A stretch of 64,000 nt of DNA from Flavobacterium phragmitis (GCF_900112575.1 NZ_FOMH01000007.1:124001-188000), one strand, 5' to 3'; counted from the first letter of the stretch, positions 28,024 to 36,387 are shown. A program made the numbers and translations. Notes: generated by a model not told the origin, from the letters alone.

Positions 28024-28056
28024 AAAAAAAAAACGGCTTACATTCTTCTGTAAGCC
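28024..28056 (-). terminator. Terminator of the AIM24-like gene
   Basis: 8-bp arms ggcttaca / tgtaagcc; on the minus strand a long T run follows. Just upstream on the plus strand the sequence attagtgataatttgtgc resembles a motif I associate with flavobacterial intergenic regions. Confidence 0.8.
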
Positions 28057-28066
28057 ATTCTATAAA

Positions 28067-28870
28067 TTAAAATCGGTTATCGCCGTCTAAAAGATTTCCC
28101 AAACCGCCAAGAAGACTTCCTTCATCACGACTGTTGCCACCAGATCTTGGTGCCGATGCAATAATTCTGTCAGCCAATCTTGAGAAAGGCAATGATTGTA
28201 TGTAAACCGTTCCTGGGCCTTTTAAAGTAGCATAAAACAATCCTTCGCCACCAAAAATAGAATTCTTGATTCCACCAATAAATTCGATATCATAATCCAC
28301 ATCTTTAGTAAAACCAATAATACATCCTGTATCCACTTTTAGAACTTCGCCGTGACCTAATACCTTTTTGGCCATTGTTCCTCCAGAATGTACAAATGCC
28401 ATTCCGTCTCCTTCGATTTTCTGCATGATAAAACCTTCACCGCCAAAAAGACCGCGTCCTAGTTTCTGAGAAAATTCTATTCCGACAGAAACACCTTTGG
28501 CAGCACATAAAAAAGAACTTTTCTGACAGATAAATTTGCCTTGAAATTCTGTTAAATCAATTGGAAGGATTTTTCCAGGATATGGCGATGCAAATGAAAC
28601 TTTGCTCTTAGTATTGCCTTGGTTTAAAAATGCCGTCATAAACAAACTTTCACCGGTAAGTACTCTTTTTCCGGCGCTTAAAAGTTTGCCAAATAAGCCT
28701 GAACCTTGTTGTTGAGAACCATCTCCAAATATGGTTTCCATCTGGATGTTGTTTTCCATCATCATAAAACTGCCAGCCTCAGCAATTACAATTTCCTGTG
28801 GATCTAATTCTATCTCCACATACTGCATTTCTTCTCCAAAAATCTGATAATCTATTTCGTGCGCTTGCAT
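28067..28870 (-). CDS. AIM24 / TIGR00266 family protein
   Basis: 267 residues, Gly- and Phe-rich beta protein with the family start EIDYQIFGEEMQYVEIELDPQEIVIAEAGSFMMM and repeated GGEGxF segments (FGGEGFIMQKIEGDG, FGGEGLFYATLKGPG). The family folds as a three-fold pseudo-symmetric beta-prism; its biochemical role in bacteria is not settled. No signal peptide. It ends in an Arg/Gly/Asp-rich tail. Confidence 0.85.
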   Translation of the reverse strand: MQAHEIDYQIFGEEMQYVEIELDPQEIVIAEAGSFMMMENNIQMETIFGDGSQQQGSGLFGKLLSAGKRVLTGESLFMTAFLNQGNTKSKVSFASPYPGKILPIDLTEFQGKFICQKSSFLCAAKGVSVGIEFSQKLGRGLFGGEGFIMQKIEGDGMAFVHSGGTMAKKVLGHGEVLKVDTGCIIGFTKDVDYDIEFIGGIKNSIFGGEGLFYATLKGPGTVYIQSLPFSRLADRIIASAPRSGGNSRDEGSLLGGLGNLLDGDNRF

Positions 28871-29018
28871 AATTTCTTAGTTATTTGTTTTCAGAATTAG
28901 ACTAAAGCTCCTGTAGAATGTTACAGTTTTTAGTACACTTCGGCCATTTTTAAATAGATTAACAATTTTTGTTATTTTAAATTAGTCTTAATTATGTGGT
29001 TAATTACTTTTAATTATA

Positions 29019-29026
29019 TATTTTTG
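29019..29026 (+). promoter_or_regulatory. Candidate -7 element for the 29050 gene
   Basis: tatttttg, a TAnnTTTG match 24 nt upstream of the start codon. Confidence 0.35.
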
Positions 29027-29049
29027 CACCGTTATCATATTTTATCAGA

Positions 29050-29403
29050 ATGTTAGTTAGTGATTTGACCACCAAAGTATTATTTGAAACCGAAAAAGGA
29101 TATAGTTATCAATGTGATTTGACTAATAGTATAATCATCAATTTTGTTGATACTGTGTCAAGTTATAAGATTCAAGATTTTTTGATTTTTCAAAGAAAGG
29201 TGAATAGCGTTGACATTTTGAATATGCTTTATGACTTATCAGATCAGTCAGATGCACAGCTGATTGAAACTACCAAAAGAAATTTTTCCAGAAATCTTAC
29301 CATCTGTGAAATCGTGCAGTTAAGAGATTTACTAAACGGTACTAAATTTACCCTCAATTTGCATTCTATGCTTTGTAATATGGTAAATGTGGAGCTTATT
29401 TAG
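29050..29403 (+). CDS. Conserved-looking protein of unknown function
   Basis: 117 residues, not recognised. It starts with a short beta region (KVLFETEKGYSYQCDLTNSIIINFVD), followed by helices, and contains three Cys. No signal peptide or membrane span. The plausible -7 promoter element directly upstream and normal codon use for this genome support a real gene. It stands alone, 89 nt before ferritin. Confidence 0.6.
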   Translation: MLVSDLTTKVLFETEKGYSYQCDLTNSIIINFVDTVSSYKIQDFLIFQRKVNSVDILNMLYDLSDQSDAQLIETTKRNFSRNLTICEIVQLRDLLNGTKFTLNLHSMLCNMVNVELI

Positions 29404-29492
29404 ATTCTTACTTAGATTAAATCCAAATTTTCAGGGGGTTAGGGCTGTATCCTTTAATTTTAGTAATTTTACACTTATAAAAATTAAAGGTT

Positions 29493-30011
29493 ATGAAAGA
29501 TTTACTAAGAACACGTACTTCATTAGTTGAAGGTGTAGAAAATATATTGAACTTACAGGCAAAATTAGAAAGCGATGCTTCAAACAAATATTTAGCTATG
29601 GCTGCATGGTTGGATAGAAACGGTTATGCTAATTCAGCATCTTATTTATACAAACAAGCTGAAGAAGAAAGAGAGCACTTTCTAAAAGTTTTCAAATATA
29701 TTACAGATATGGGAGGGATTGCGGTAACGCCATCTATTCCGGAAGTGCAGCAGGAATTTGCTTCTTTAAGAGAAGTATTTGAAATTGCTTTGCAAAACGA
29801 AATTGCGGTTACACAGGCTGTGAATAAAGTAATCGCAAAATGTAGAGCTGAAAATGACTATGCTACAGAAGATTTTATGATGTGGTATGTAGCTGAGCAA
29901 AGAGAAGAAGAGAAAAATGCAAGAAGAGCTTTAGAGCTTTTTGAGTTAATCGATGAAAACGAAGCAGCTGGTAAATTCCAATTGGATGTACAAATCTCAA
30001 AAATCGGATAA
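29493..30011 (+). CDS. Ferritin (iron storage)
   Basis: 172 residues, the normal size for a bacterial non-haem ferritin that oxidises Fe(II) and stores it as a mineral in a 24-mer cage. Ferroxidase ligands fit by spacing: Glu26 (in AKLESDASNKYLAMA), Glu59 and His62 (in QAEEEREHFLKV), then acidic residues in the third and fourth helices (ALQNEIAVTQAVNKVI, EQREEEKNAR). Terminator at 30031. Confidence 0.93.
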   Translation: MKDLLRTRTSLVEGVENILNLQAKLESDASNKYLAMAAWLDRNGYANSASYLYKQAEEEREHFLKVFKYITDMGGIAVTPSIPEVQQEFASLREVFEIALQNEIAVTQAVNKVIAKCRAENDYATEDFMMWYVAEQREEEKNARRALELFELIDENEAAGKFQLDVQISKIG

Positions 30012-30030
30012 TAACCGATTTATAAAATTA

Positions 30031-30066
30031 AAAAAGCCCTTAATATTTTTATTAAGGGCTTTTTTA
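30031..30066 (+). terminator. Ferritin terminator
   Basis: 14-bp perfect arms aaaaagcccttaat / attaagggcttttt around a 6-nt T-rich loop, ending in T. Confidence 0.9.
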
Positions 30067-30100
30067 ATGTCTATTCATTCATCAGTTTTTAATCAGTTTA

Positions 30101-30345
30101 GGCTTCGGAGAAGCCAGATATTTATAGAAAATTTATTTATTAGAACCGATAAAGCTCCGGAGGAGCGACATGTAGTTTTATAGTATAATGGAATAAGTCG
30201 ATTGGTAACGCGGATAAAGCAGATTTACTTCGTAAAAACGCGGATTAAAACGGATTATCTATATAAATCTTTAGTTAGATTATTAAAAAATCCGTTTTAA
30301 TCCGTGTCTCCGCGTTAGCGAATCCGTACAATCTGCGTCTGATTA
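30101..30345. repeat. Composite palindromic repeats in a 404-bp gene-free gap
   Basis: The gap 30012-30415 holds no gene. After the ferritin terminator come two short hairpins, ggcttcggagaagcc (30101-30115) and gctccggaggagc (30154-30166). A larger imperfect palindrome follows: 16-bp perfect arms at 30241-30256 and 30289-30304 (cggattaaaacggatt and its complement), flanked by further matching bits (taacgcg at 30206, cgcgtta at 30311; gcagatt at 30219, aatctgc at 30331). I know similar elements from other flavobacterial gaps. Short frames here that end in KAPEERHV-like peptides are by-products of the repeat. Confidence 0.7.
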
Positions 30346-30371
30346 GGTGGCTTTTCAAGAAATATCAATAT

Positions 30372-30409
30372 AAAAAAATGCTGCCCACTAATTTTTTGGA
30401 CAGCATTTT
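30372..30409 (-). terminator. Terminator of the aminopeptidase gene
   Basis: Stem aaaatgctg(c)cc / gg(a)cagcatttt with A and T runs on both sides; right after the minus-strand stop codon. Confidence 0.8.
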
Positions 30410-30415
30410 GTTTTT

Positions 30416-31708
30416 TTATTCATTCATCAAGCTTTCAATCTCGTCAGCTTCAACAGGAATGTTTCTCATTAAGTTAAAAGGTTCTCCTTTTTCCTGAACC
30501 ACAACGTTATCTTCTAAACGGATTCCGAATTTTTCTGCTGGAATGTAGATTCCCGGCTCAACCGTGAAAACCATATTGGCTTTCATTGGCTCATGAAGCA
30601 AACCGTAATCGTGCGTGTCCAATCCCATGTGGTGAGAAGTTCCATGCATGAAATATTTTTTGTAAGCGGGCCATTCTGGATTTTCGTTCTGAACATCAGC
30701 TTTGTCTAATAAACCTAAACCTAGCAATTCAGAAGTCATAATTTTACCTACTTCAACATGATATTGTTTCCAAAGCGTTCCTGGCGTAAGCATTTTTGTA
30801 GCCTCGTTTTTAACTCTCAAAACTGCATTGTAAACCGCTTTCTGACGATCTGTAAAACGTCCTGAAACCGGAATTGTTCTAGTCATATCACTAGAATAGT
30901 TGGCATATTCAGCAGCAACGTCTAATAATAACAAATCGCCTTCTTTACATTGCTGATTGTTTTCGATATAATGTAAAACATTCGCATTGTTTCCGGAAGC
31001 AATAATTGGTGTATAAGCAAAACCTTTAGAACGGTTACGGATGAATTCGTGCGCTAATTCGGCTTCAACTTCATACTCAGTAACATTTGGTTTTACGAAT
31101 CCTAATAATCTTCGGAAACCTTTCTCGGTAATATCACAAGCATGCTGGATTAAATCGATTTCTTCGCTTTCTTTTACAGAACGCAATCTTTGTAAAATTG
31201 GGTTGCTTTTTGCCACATTGTGCGCTGGATAACGCTCTTTCCACCATTTTACAAAACGAGCTTCACGAGTTTCTGTTTCCACAGAAGCACGATAATGTTC
31301 GTTGGTGTTGATGTACATCGTATCAGCATACGTCATCATTTCGTTCAAAATTTTATGAAAATCCTGCAACCAATAAACCGTTCTAATTCCAGAAACCTGA
31401 AAAGCACGTTCTTTTGTCAATTTCTCACCTTCCCAAACGGCGATATGATCGTTGGTTTCTCTCAAGAAAAGAATTTCTCTTTGGTGCTCATAAGGCGCAT
31501 CTGGAAACAAAAGCAAAACGCTTTCTTCCTGATCGACACCGCTCAGATAAAAAATGTCTCTGTGTTGTGCAAACGGCAAAGTACTGTCGGCACTAATTGG
31601 ATAAATGTCGTTTGAATTGAATACGGCAACAGCATTAGGTTTCATTTCAGCCATGAACTTTCTGCGGTTTTTTACAAAAAGAGCGCTGTTTATTTGATGA
31701 TATTTCAT
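30416..31708 (-). CDS. pepP: Xaa-Pro aminopeptidase (aminopeptidase P, M24B)
   Basis: 430 residues. Removes an N-terminal residue linked to proline. The N-terminal AMP_N domain (YHQINSALFVKNRRKFMAEM, SNDIYPISAD..LPFAQHRDIFYLSG) is followed by the pita-bread catalytic domain. The five metal ligands are recognisable: Asp in LLLLDVAAEY and SSDMTRTIPVSG, His in MHGTSHHMGLDTHD, Glu in FTVEPGIYIP and Glu in GIRLEDNVVV. No signal peptide, so cytoplasmic. Single gene with its own terminator. Confidence 0.93.
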   Translation of the reverse strand: MKYHQINSALFVKNRRKFMAEMKPNAVAVFNSNDIYPISADSTLPFAQHRDIFYLSGVDQEESVLLLFPDAPYEHQREILFLRETNDHIAVWEGEKLTKERAFQVSGIRTVYWLQDFHKILNEMMTYADTMYINTNEHYRASVETETREARFVKWWKERYPAHNVAKSNPILQRLRSVKESEEIDLIQHACDITEKGFRRLLGFVKPNVTEYEVEAELAHEFIRNRSKGFAYTPIIASGNNANVLHYIENNQQCKEGDLLLLDVAAEYANYSSDMTRTIPVSGRFTDRQKAVYNAVLRVKNEATKMLTPGTLWKQYHVEVGKIMTSELLGLGLLDKADVQNENPEWPAYKKYFMHGTSHHMGLDTHDYGLLHEPMKANMVFTVEPGIYIPAEKFGIRLEDNVVVQEKGEPFNLMRNIPVEADEIESLMNE

Positions 31709-31810
31709 AATTATTTCGTTTTTGAACTTCGAATTTCAAAATTAATGATTTTGGAGGAATGGCGTATAATTGATTTATTAAAGTTTTCTTATTTATTTTT
31801 TTTGCTACGA

Positions 31811-31876
31811 AGGCGCTAAGGCACTAAGTTTTTTTTACCGCAAAGAGCGCTAAGATTTAGGCAAAGAACGCAATGA
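31811..31876. repeat. Short direct repeats of the gcgctaag / gcaaag type
   Basis: In the 449-bp gene-free gap 31709-32157: aggcgctaag, gcactaag, cgcaaagagcgctaag and ggcaaagaacgcaatg follow each other. They resemble a dispersed flavobacterial intergenic motif. Confidence 0.45.
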
Positions 31877-31926
31877 TTATTTTTTTGTTGAAAAAGAAAG
31901 AAAAGAACACAAAGCTTAAGTTCTGT

Positions 31927-32086
31927 TTTTGTCTTCCTGAGCGAAGTCGAAGGATCAACGCAAAGTATTTGCCCAATCTTTGCATTTTGATGAACGAGAC
32001 TCGAGTGATAGCGAATAGGCGAAGCAAATCTCCGCAGGTAACTCCACAAAGAGTGGTAAACACATTTTGTCATCTAGACGAAAGGA
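31927..32086. repeat. Degenerate member (D) of the dispersed palindromic repeat family
   Basis: Contains cttcctgagcgaagtcgaagg near one end and, in reverse orientation, the block gatttgcttcgcctattcg that also occurs in copy C (36388-36519), then ends tgtcatctagacgaaagg. It looks mosaic and decayed. The remainder of the 449-bp gap holds no gene. Confidence 0.5.
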
Positions 32087-32106
32087 AAAATAACAAAGCT
32101 GTGAGC

Positions 32107-32151
32107 CAAAAAAACCGAAGCTTTCGAAATTTCAAAAGCTTCGGTTTTTTT
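32107..32151 (-). terminator. Terminator of the HTH gene
   Basis: 11-bp arms aaccgaagctt / aagcttcggtt with A and T runs on both sides, directly after the minus-strand gene. Confidence 0.85.
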
Positions 32152-32157
32152 TATGTA

Positions 32158-32517
32158 TTATTTATTGGCAATCTTTTCTTCCAGATATAAAATCTGTTTT
32201 TTCATGCTTTCAATGGTTTCCTTTCGCGAATCAGCTAATTCTTTATAATTTATAGCTACATCTTCGATTTGTTGCTCGACTAAAGAATGAATATTTTCAT
32301 TTTTAATCATTGGCCCTTCATTTTTTATCAACCATTCGCAATTGTATTTGGGATATATTTCAACAATTTTAGAAATCCATTTTGATTGAATGTCGCTGTT
32401 GTTGGCGATAGCTCTCGATAAAACACCTTTACTGGCGCCTATTAACAGCTCCAGCTTTGAAATGGTTATACCCTCGTTTTCAGCTATTAGTTTGAAATTT
32501 TTCAAAATACTATTCAT
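32158..32517 (-). CDS. Helix-turn-helix (XRE/CI-like) regulator
   Basis: 119 residues. The N-terminal 60 residues read as a phage-repressor-type HTH: NFKLIAENEGITISKLELLIGASKGVLSRAIANNSDIQSKWISKIVEIYPKYNCEWLI, with the CEWLxxNEG end typical of CI-like regulators in Bacteroidota. The C-terminus is a coiled coil (RKETIESMKKQILYLEEKI) for dimerisation; no peptidase domain is present. Divergent from the small gene at 32602, resembling a phage CI/Cro pair. Confidence 0.82.
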   Translation of the reverse strand: MNSILKNFKLIAENEGITISKLELLIGASKGVLSRAIANNSDIQSKWISKIVEIYPKYNCEWLIKNEGPMIKNENIHSLVEQQIEDVAINYKELADSRKETIESMKKQILYLEEKIANK

Positions 32518-32601
32518 TGTTGTAGGAAATTATCTTAAAAATAATTTGCTTTCGTTGAAAATTATCATACATTTGTTTCAAATTTTAAAACAAAAAAAGC
32601 A

Positions 32602-32814
32602 ATGGACAAAAGTAAGACAAAAAATTACAAATCCTATGATTCCACTGTTTTAGAAGCCTTGTTTCTTAAATATAAGGTGTCAAAATATTACATCCGTCAA
32701 TGTATAAATGGAACAGTGCAAGGGATAAAACCGGATAATATCAAAAAGGATTATTTAGCTATGGAAAAAGCGAACAAAGATGCCGTCTTTAATCTTATTA
32801 AAAAGACACTCTAA
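32602..32814 (+). CDS. Small basic DNA-binding-like protein
   Basis: 70 residues, basic. EALFLKYKVSKYYIRQCINGTVQG has the spacing of a helix-turn-helix with YYIRQCING as recognition helix, followed by KPDNIKKDYLAMEK. The frame begins 84 bp from the divergent HTH gene. No Pfam family comes to mind. It may be the counter-regulator of the HTH protein, by analogy with Cro; that is inference. Confidence 0.6.
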   Translation: MDKSKTKNYKSYDSTVLEALFLKYKVSKYYIRQCINGTVQGIKPDNIKKDYLAMEKANKDAVFNLIKKTL

Positions 32815-32876
32815 ATAGTTGTTTAAAAGATGTAGCAAAGAAGATGAAGTGGAATTAATAATTTATAATATTTAAA

Positions 32877-34403
32877 ATGAAGAAGAAGTTTTTTAGGTTT
32901 AGCCTCGTGCTAAGCTCTATGATGATGGGTAATATGTATTCGCAAGTAGGGATGCCGACCAATAATCCAAATAAAGATGCAGTATTAGATTTGAACAGAA
33001 CAGATGGTACAAGTGCAAAAGGTCTGCTGTTGCCAAAAGTAGAATTGACAGCCCTAAACAGTGCATTACCTATGACGGCAAATGTAGCAGGGATGCATGT
33101 TTGGAACACTGCAACAACAACTGGAATAAACGCAGTAACTCCTGGAGAATATTATAATGATGGAGCAAAGTGGGTTCGTGTGGCTTCTCCTATTGATGCT
33201 TGGTTGCAGGATGGAAATACTAATGGAGCATTAAAGACAATAGGGACTAAAGATAATTTCGATCTTCCTTTTATTACCAATAATACAGAAAAAATGCGAT
33301 TGACATCAGGTGGTAGGCTTGGTATTGGTACAGATACTCCTTTAGTGGGATTTCATTTAAAATCTAGTGACCCTAATAATAATGATTTGATGATAGAGGG
33401 AGTTGACGACGGGGCAACTTTTATAATAAAACGTTCAACTACTTCGAGCTTACCAACTGGACAAGCTTTAGGTGGTTTAATTTGGACAGATGTTGATCCA
33501 ACTCCTGGTGTTGCAGCTTTAACTAGAATTAACTCTTATTTTAGAGGGCCGGATTTATCATCGCTAAGTTTTTTTGTAAGCAGATCAACATTAGCACAAA
33601 TGACTTTAAATCAAAAAGGATATCTAGGTTTAGGTACTACTTCTCCAGGATCAAAATTTCATTTATATAATGAAAATATTTCTGATAGTGATGATGATTT
33701 TAGGATTGAAACTAGATCTGATACATACACACCAGGTGTTTTTATTGATAGAAATCGAACTGGCGGGGCAAATCTTATGAATAATGATCCTTTGGGACTT
33801 GTTGTTTTCAGATCTAATCTAGGAGGAGCTTCCTCAGCTAGTCAGTTAGTTTATCTTAAAGGTACATATAAAGGAGATGGAACTACTAATTTGTCAAGTT
33901 TAGCTCTAGGAACATCAAATACAGATCGTATGGTAATCAATGAAAACGGAAATGTAGGTATCGGTACAAGTGCGCCAGCCCAAAAGCTGGATGTAAATGG
34001 GTCAATTAAATCAACAACTGCATTAATTGTATCAGATGCTCGTTATAAAACGAATATCGAAACACTACAAAAACCATTAGAAATAGTAAATCGTCTTCGT
34101 GGTACATCGTACGAAATGAATACCAAGCAATTCCCAGATAAAGGTTTTGCAGAAGGAAAACAATATGGTGTTATCGCGCAGGAGGTAGAAAAAATATTAC
34201 CGGATTTAGTAACAACCGGAAGCGACGGTTATAAAGCGGTAAATTATCAAGGTTTTATTCCGGTTTTAATTGAAGCTGTAAAAACTCAGCAAACAGAAAT
34301 CGAAAATCAGAAAAAACAATTAACTGCCAAAGATTCGGAAATAAAAGAGCTTAAAGCCAGAATGGATAAATTAGAAAAAGCGGTAAATGGTCTGCTGAAA
34401 TAA
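32877..34403 (+). CDS. Secreted protein with C-terminal S74 intramolecular chaperone (tail-fibre type)
   Basis: 508 residues. Signal peptide (MKKKFFRFSLVLSSMMMGNMYSQ), then a region with NPNKDAVLDLN and GLLLPKVELT, known from flavobacterial surface proteins. Several turns of fibre-like repeats follow (RLGIGTDTPLVGFHL, YLGLGTTSPGSKFHL, NVGIGTSAPAQKLDV). The end is an S74 endosialidase-chaperone domain: SDARYKTNIETL (386-397), YGVIAQEVEKILP, GYKAVNYQGFIPVLIEAVK and a coiled coil. Ser386 and Lys391 have the spacing of the self-cleaving Ser/Lys dyad, so the chaperone probably cuts itself off after trimerisation. The terminator at 34462 follows. Confidence 0.88.
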   Translation: MKKKFFRFSLVLSSMMMGNMYSQVGMPTNNPNKDAVLDLNRTDGTSAKGLLLPKVELTALNSALPMTANVAGMHVWNTATTTGINAVTPGEYYNDGAKWVRVASPIDAWLQDGNTNGALKTIGTKDNFDLPFITNNTEKMRLTSGGRLGIGTDTPLVGFHLKSSDPNNNDLMIEGVDDGATFIIKRSTTSSLPTGQALGGLIWTDVDPTPGVAALTRINSYFRGPDLSSLSFFVSRSTLAQMTLNQKGYLGLGTTSPGSKFHLYNENISDSDDDFRIETRSDTYTPGVFIDRNRTGGANLMNNDPLGLVVFRSNLGGASSASQLVYLKGTYKGDGTTNLSSLALGTSNTDRMVINENGNVGIGTSAPAQKLDVNGSIKSTTALIVSDARYKTNIETLQKPLEIVNRLRGTSYEMNTKQFPDKGFAEGKQYGVIAQEVEKILPDLVTTGSDGYKAVNYQGFIPVLIEAVKTQQTEIENQKKQLTAKDSEIKELKARMDKLEKAVNGLLK

Positions 34404-34461
34404 CGAATTGTAGTTTTATAAATACTCTAAAATTCGAATTTGAAATTCTTTCGAAAAACAA

Positions 34462-34506
34462 AAACCAAAAACCCGAAGCATTTTAATTGCTTCGGGTTTT
34501 TGGTTT
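34462..34506 (+). terminator. Long-stem terminator
   Basis: 19-bp perfect arms (34462-34480, 34488-34506) with core acccgaagca; ends in T-rich sequence. Confidence 0.88.
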
Positions 34507-34596
34507 GTATCAAGTTGTTAAATACAATTTTTCTGACTGTTGAATTGGTTTTGAGTTTAGAATTGTGTAATCTTGAATAAGAAAAGTTTTTATAGA

Positions 34597-35301
34597 ATGA
34601 AATTAAAAACAATAGTATTACTATTTATTTCTTTCCTCTTTACAAGCTGTAAAGAGGAAATTCCGGCATCGATAAAGTTGAAAATCGAATTTGAAAATAA
34701 ATTAAATCGAGATCTTTCAAAAATTTATGGTATTCAAGTCTATAAGGATGGAAAAATATTCAAAGAATTTCGCGCATTTGAAAAACCGTATATAGAAGAA
34801 GAAATTATTTTAGACAGTTTGACAAACGGCTCCTATAAAATTGTGTATGCGAATTTGGTCAATCAAACTTTACAGAAAACGATCGACATAAAAGAAAACA
34901 AGTTTTATGAAGTTTCGATATTTCCGAATTATTCAGATTACAAAGTTTTAATTAGTAAATCATTTGTTCGAAACTTAAAGGAAAATCAAAAAGTAGAATT
35001 CTATTTTGAAAGCTTAGGTTGTTTTCATTCTGCAAAAGAAAATTTAATTGTTTCAAAAAAAGACAAAACACATTACGTCGAGTATAATGGAAAACGTCGA
35101 ATTCTAAATAAAAACGAATTAGACGCCATAATTAAAATGGAATGCGAACTGGAACTTATAAAATATGGTGGCTGTACAACGTCAGATCATTACAGTATCA
35201 AATCTGGAAATCAAGAAAAGGAATTTTATGATGAAACCTGTAAATGGAATGGTTGGAATAATTTGATTAAACTTCTTAATTTGAAGAAAACTAAAGTTTG
35301 A
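34597..35301 (+). CDS. Lipoprotein of unknown function
   Basis: 234 residues from the ATG at 34597 (an upstream TTG at 34573 would push the signal inwards). Lipoprotein signal MKLKTIVLLFISFLFTSCKEE with the lipobox Cys at position 18. The rest is beta-rich with many Lys and Glu; four more Cys are in the C-terminal half (SLGCFHS, MECELE, GGCTTSDHYS, DETCKW). No family recognised. The next gene starts 7 nt later, so an operon is likely. Confidence 0.75.
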   Translation: MKLKTIVLLFISFLFTSCKEEIPASIKLKIEFENKLNRDLSKIYGIQVYKDGKIFKEFRAFEKPYIEEEIILDSLTNGSYKIVYANLVNQTLQKTIDIKENKFYEVSIFPNYSDYKVLISKSFVRNLKENQKVEFYFESLGCFHSAKENLIVSKKDKTHYVEYNGKRRILNKNELDAIIKMECELELIKYGGCTTSDHYSIKSGNQEKEFYDETCKWNGWNNLIKLLNLKKTKV

Positions 35302-35308
35302 TTTTAGG

Positions 35309-35920
35309 ATGAACACTGAAAGCATAAAAATATTAAGAAGCAAAATAGCAATTCCGTTAAGCGAAGCAATTCGGCTTTTAAAGAAGAATAATGACGATGT
35401 TATACTTTCTGAACAAGATTTTCATAATGAGAATATTATAGAAATTTGTAAAAAAGCAGATTGTCAAGAAGAAACAGCAAGAAAAGAATATCATATTTGT
35501 GATTGTGATGTAATAAAAACGATTGAAAGAATCAATCAAAAGCTAGTTGTTATAGCAACTGGGAATAATCCTGTTTCAAAAATAGGTTTTATTTTGTGGC
35601 CGGAAAATGCAGAAGGAGAATTTTATAAAACAGAGAAAAGGAATGATGTTTTCATTCAAACTGAAGATTTTGATCTTGTTTTAAAAGAATTTCAGAATGT
35701 TTTTCCAATGAAAAATCCTTGGAACAATGAGGCAGAAAATGAATTTGACGTTTTAGGACATAATTATTTCGACAATAAAACGTGTGAAAAGATTGTGGAA
35801 GAAATAAATAAGATTCAAACAAGAGACAAAAAAGAAGAAACTTTTCTGGCAGAACTAAAAAACTGGCTCAACGACAAGTTGAATTATGCTGATTTTATTG
35901 TGGTTTATGGTAATTTGTAA
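35309..35920 (+). CDS. Protein of unknown function with UBA-like N-terminal part
   Basis: 203 residues, acidic, no signal. The first 75 residues look like two short UBA-like three-helix units (IPLSEAIRLLKKNNDDVILSE, then ARKEYHICDCDVIKTIERIN), as in proteins that bind nascent chains or EF-Ts-like modules; this is only a resemblance. The remainder (GFILWPENAEGEF, WNNEAENEFDVLGHNYFD, NWLNDKLNYADFIVVYG) is not recognised. It sits 7 nt after the lipoprotein gene and 7 nt before a GNAT gene, in one tight run. Confidence 0.65.
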   Translation: MNTESIKILRSKIAIPLSEAIRLLKKNNDDVILSEQDFHNENIIEICKKADCQEETARKEYHICDCDVIKTIERINQKLVVIATGNNPVSKIGFILWPENAEGEFYKTEKRNDVFIQTEDFDLVLKEFQNVFPMKNPWNNEAENEFDVLGHNYFDNKTCEKIVEEINKIQTRDKKEETFLAELKNWLNDKLNYADFIVVYGNL

Positions 35921-35927
35921 TTAGAAT

Positions 35928-36365
35928 ATGAAATCAAATATCAAAATAAGAAAAGCAGAAAACCAAGACCTAAACTTCGTCTACAAAGCCATCTGTGAAC
36001 TCGAAAATGAAGTTTTAGATTTTGAAGTTTTTGAAACGATATTCAATGAAAACATTTCAAACCCAAAAAATCTTTATTTAATTGCCGAAAACGAAAATGA
36101 AGACTTAGGGTTTATTAGTTTTCATACCCAAAATTTACTGCATCATTGTGGATTGGTTGGAGAGATTCAAGAGTTTTTTATCGATCAAAAATATCGAGGT
36201 CAAGGCGTTGGAAGAGTTTTGATAAATGAGATTTTAAATTTTTCAGAACAGCATAATTTAAAAAGTATCGAAGTGACGACAAATAAAAAGCGAATAGAAA
36301 ATGTGGCGATTTATGAGAATTTGGGGTTTACTTTGAGTCATAATAAGTTTACGATTTATAAGTAA
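35928..36365 (+). CDS. GNAT-family N-acetyltransferase
   Basis: 145 residues with the GNAT acetyl-CoA site IDQKYRGQGVGRVLINEIL (motif A, R/Q-x-x-G-x-G) and the motif B end NVAIYENLGFTLSHNKF. Transfers an acetyl group from acetyl-CoA to an unknown amine. Last gene of a three-gene run from 34597; a palindromic repeat follows. Confidence 0.9.
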   Translation: MKSNIKIRKAENQDLNFVYKAICELENEVLDFEVFETIFNENISNPKNLYLIAENENEDLGFISFHTQNLLHHCGLVGEIQEFFIDQKYRGQGVGRVLINEILNFSEQHNLKSIEVTTNKKRIENVAIYENLGFTLSHNKFTIYK

Positions 36366-36387
36366 TCATAGAATTTATCGGCCAGAT

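Noticed and set aside
29953..30183. 76-residue frame ending in KAPEERHVVL
   Set aside because: Runs from the ferritin gene through its terminator into palindromic repeats; a repeat by-product.
31220..31615. 131-residue plus-strand frame inside pepP
   Set aside because: Shadow of a gene with all metal ligands identified.
31873..32190. 105-residue frame in the gap before the HTH gene, with antisense frames at 31816-32073
   Set aside because: Lies in degenerate repeats; peptide is explained by repeat sequence.
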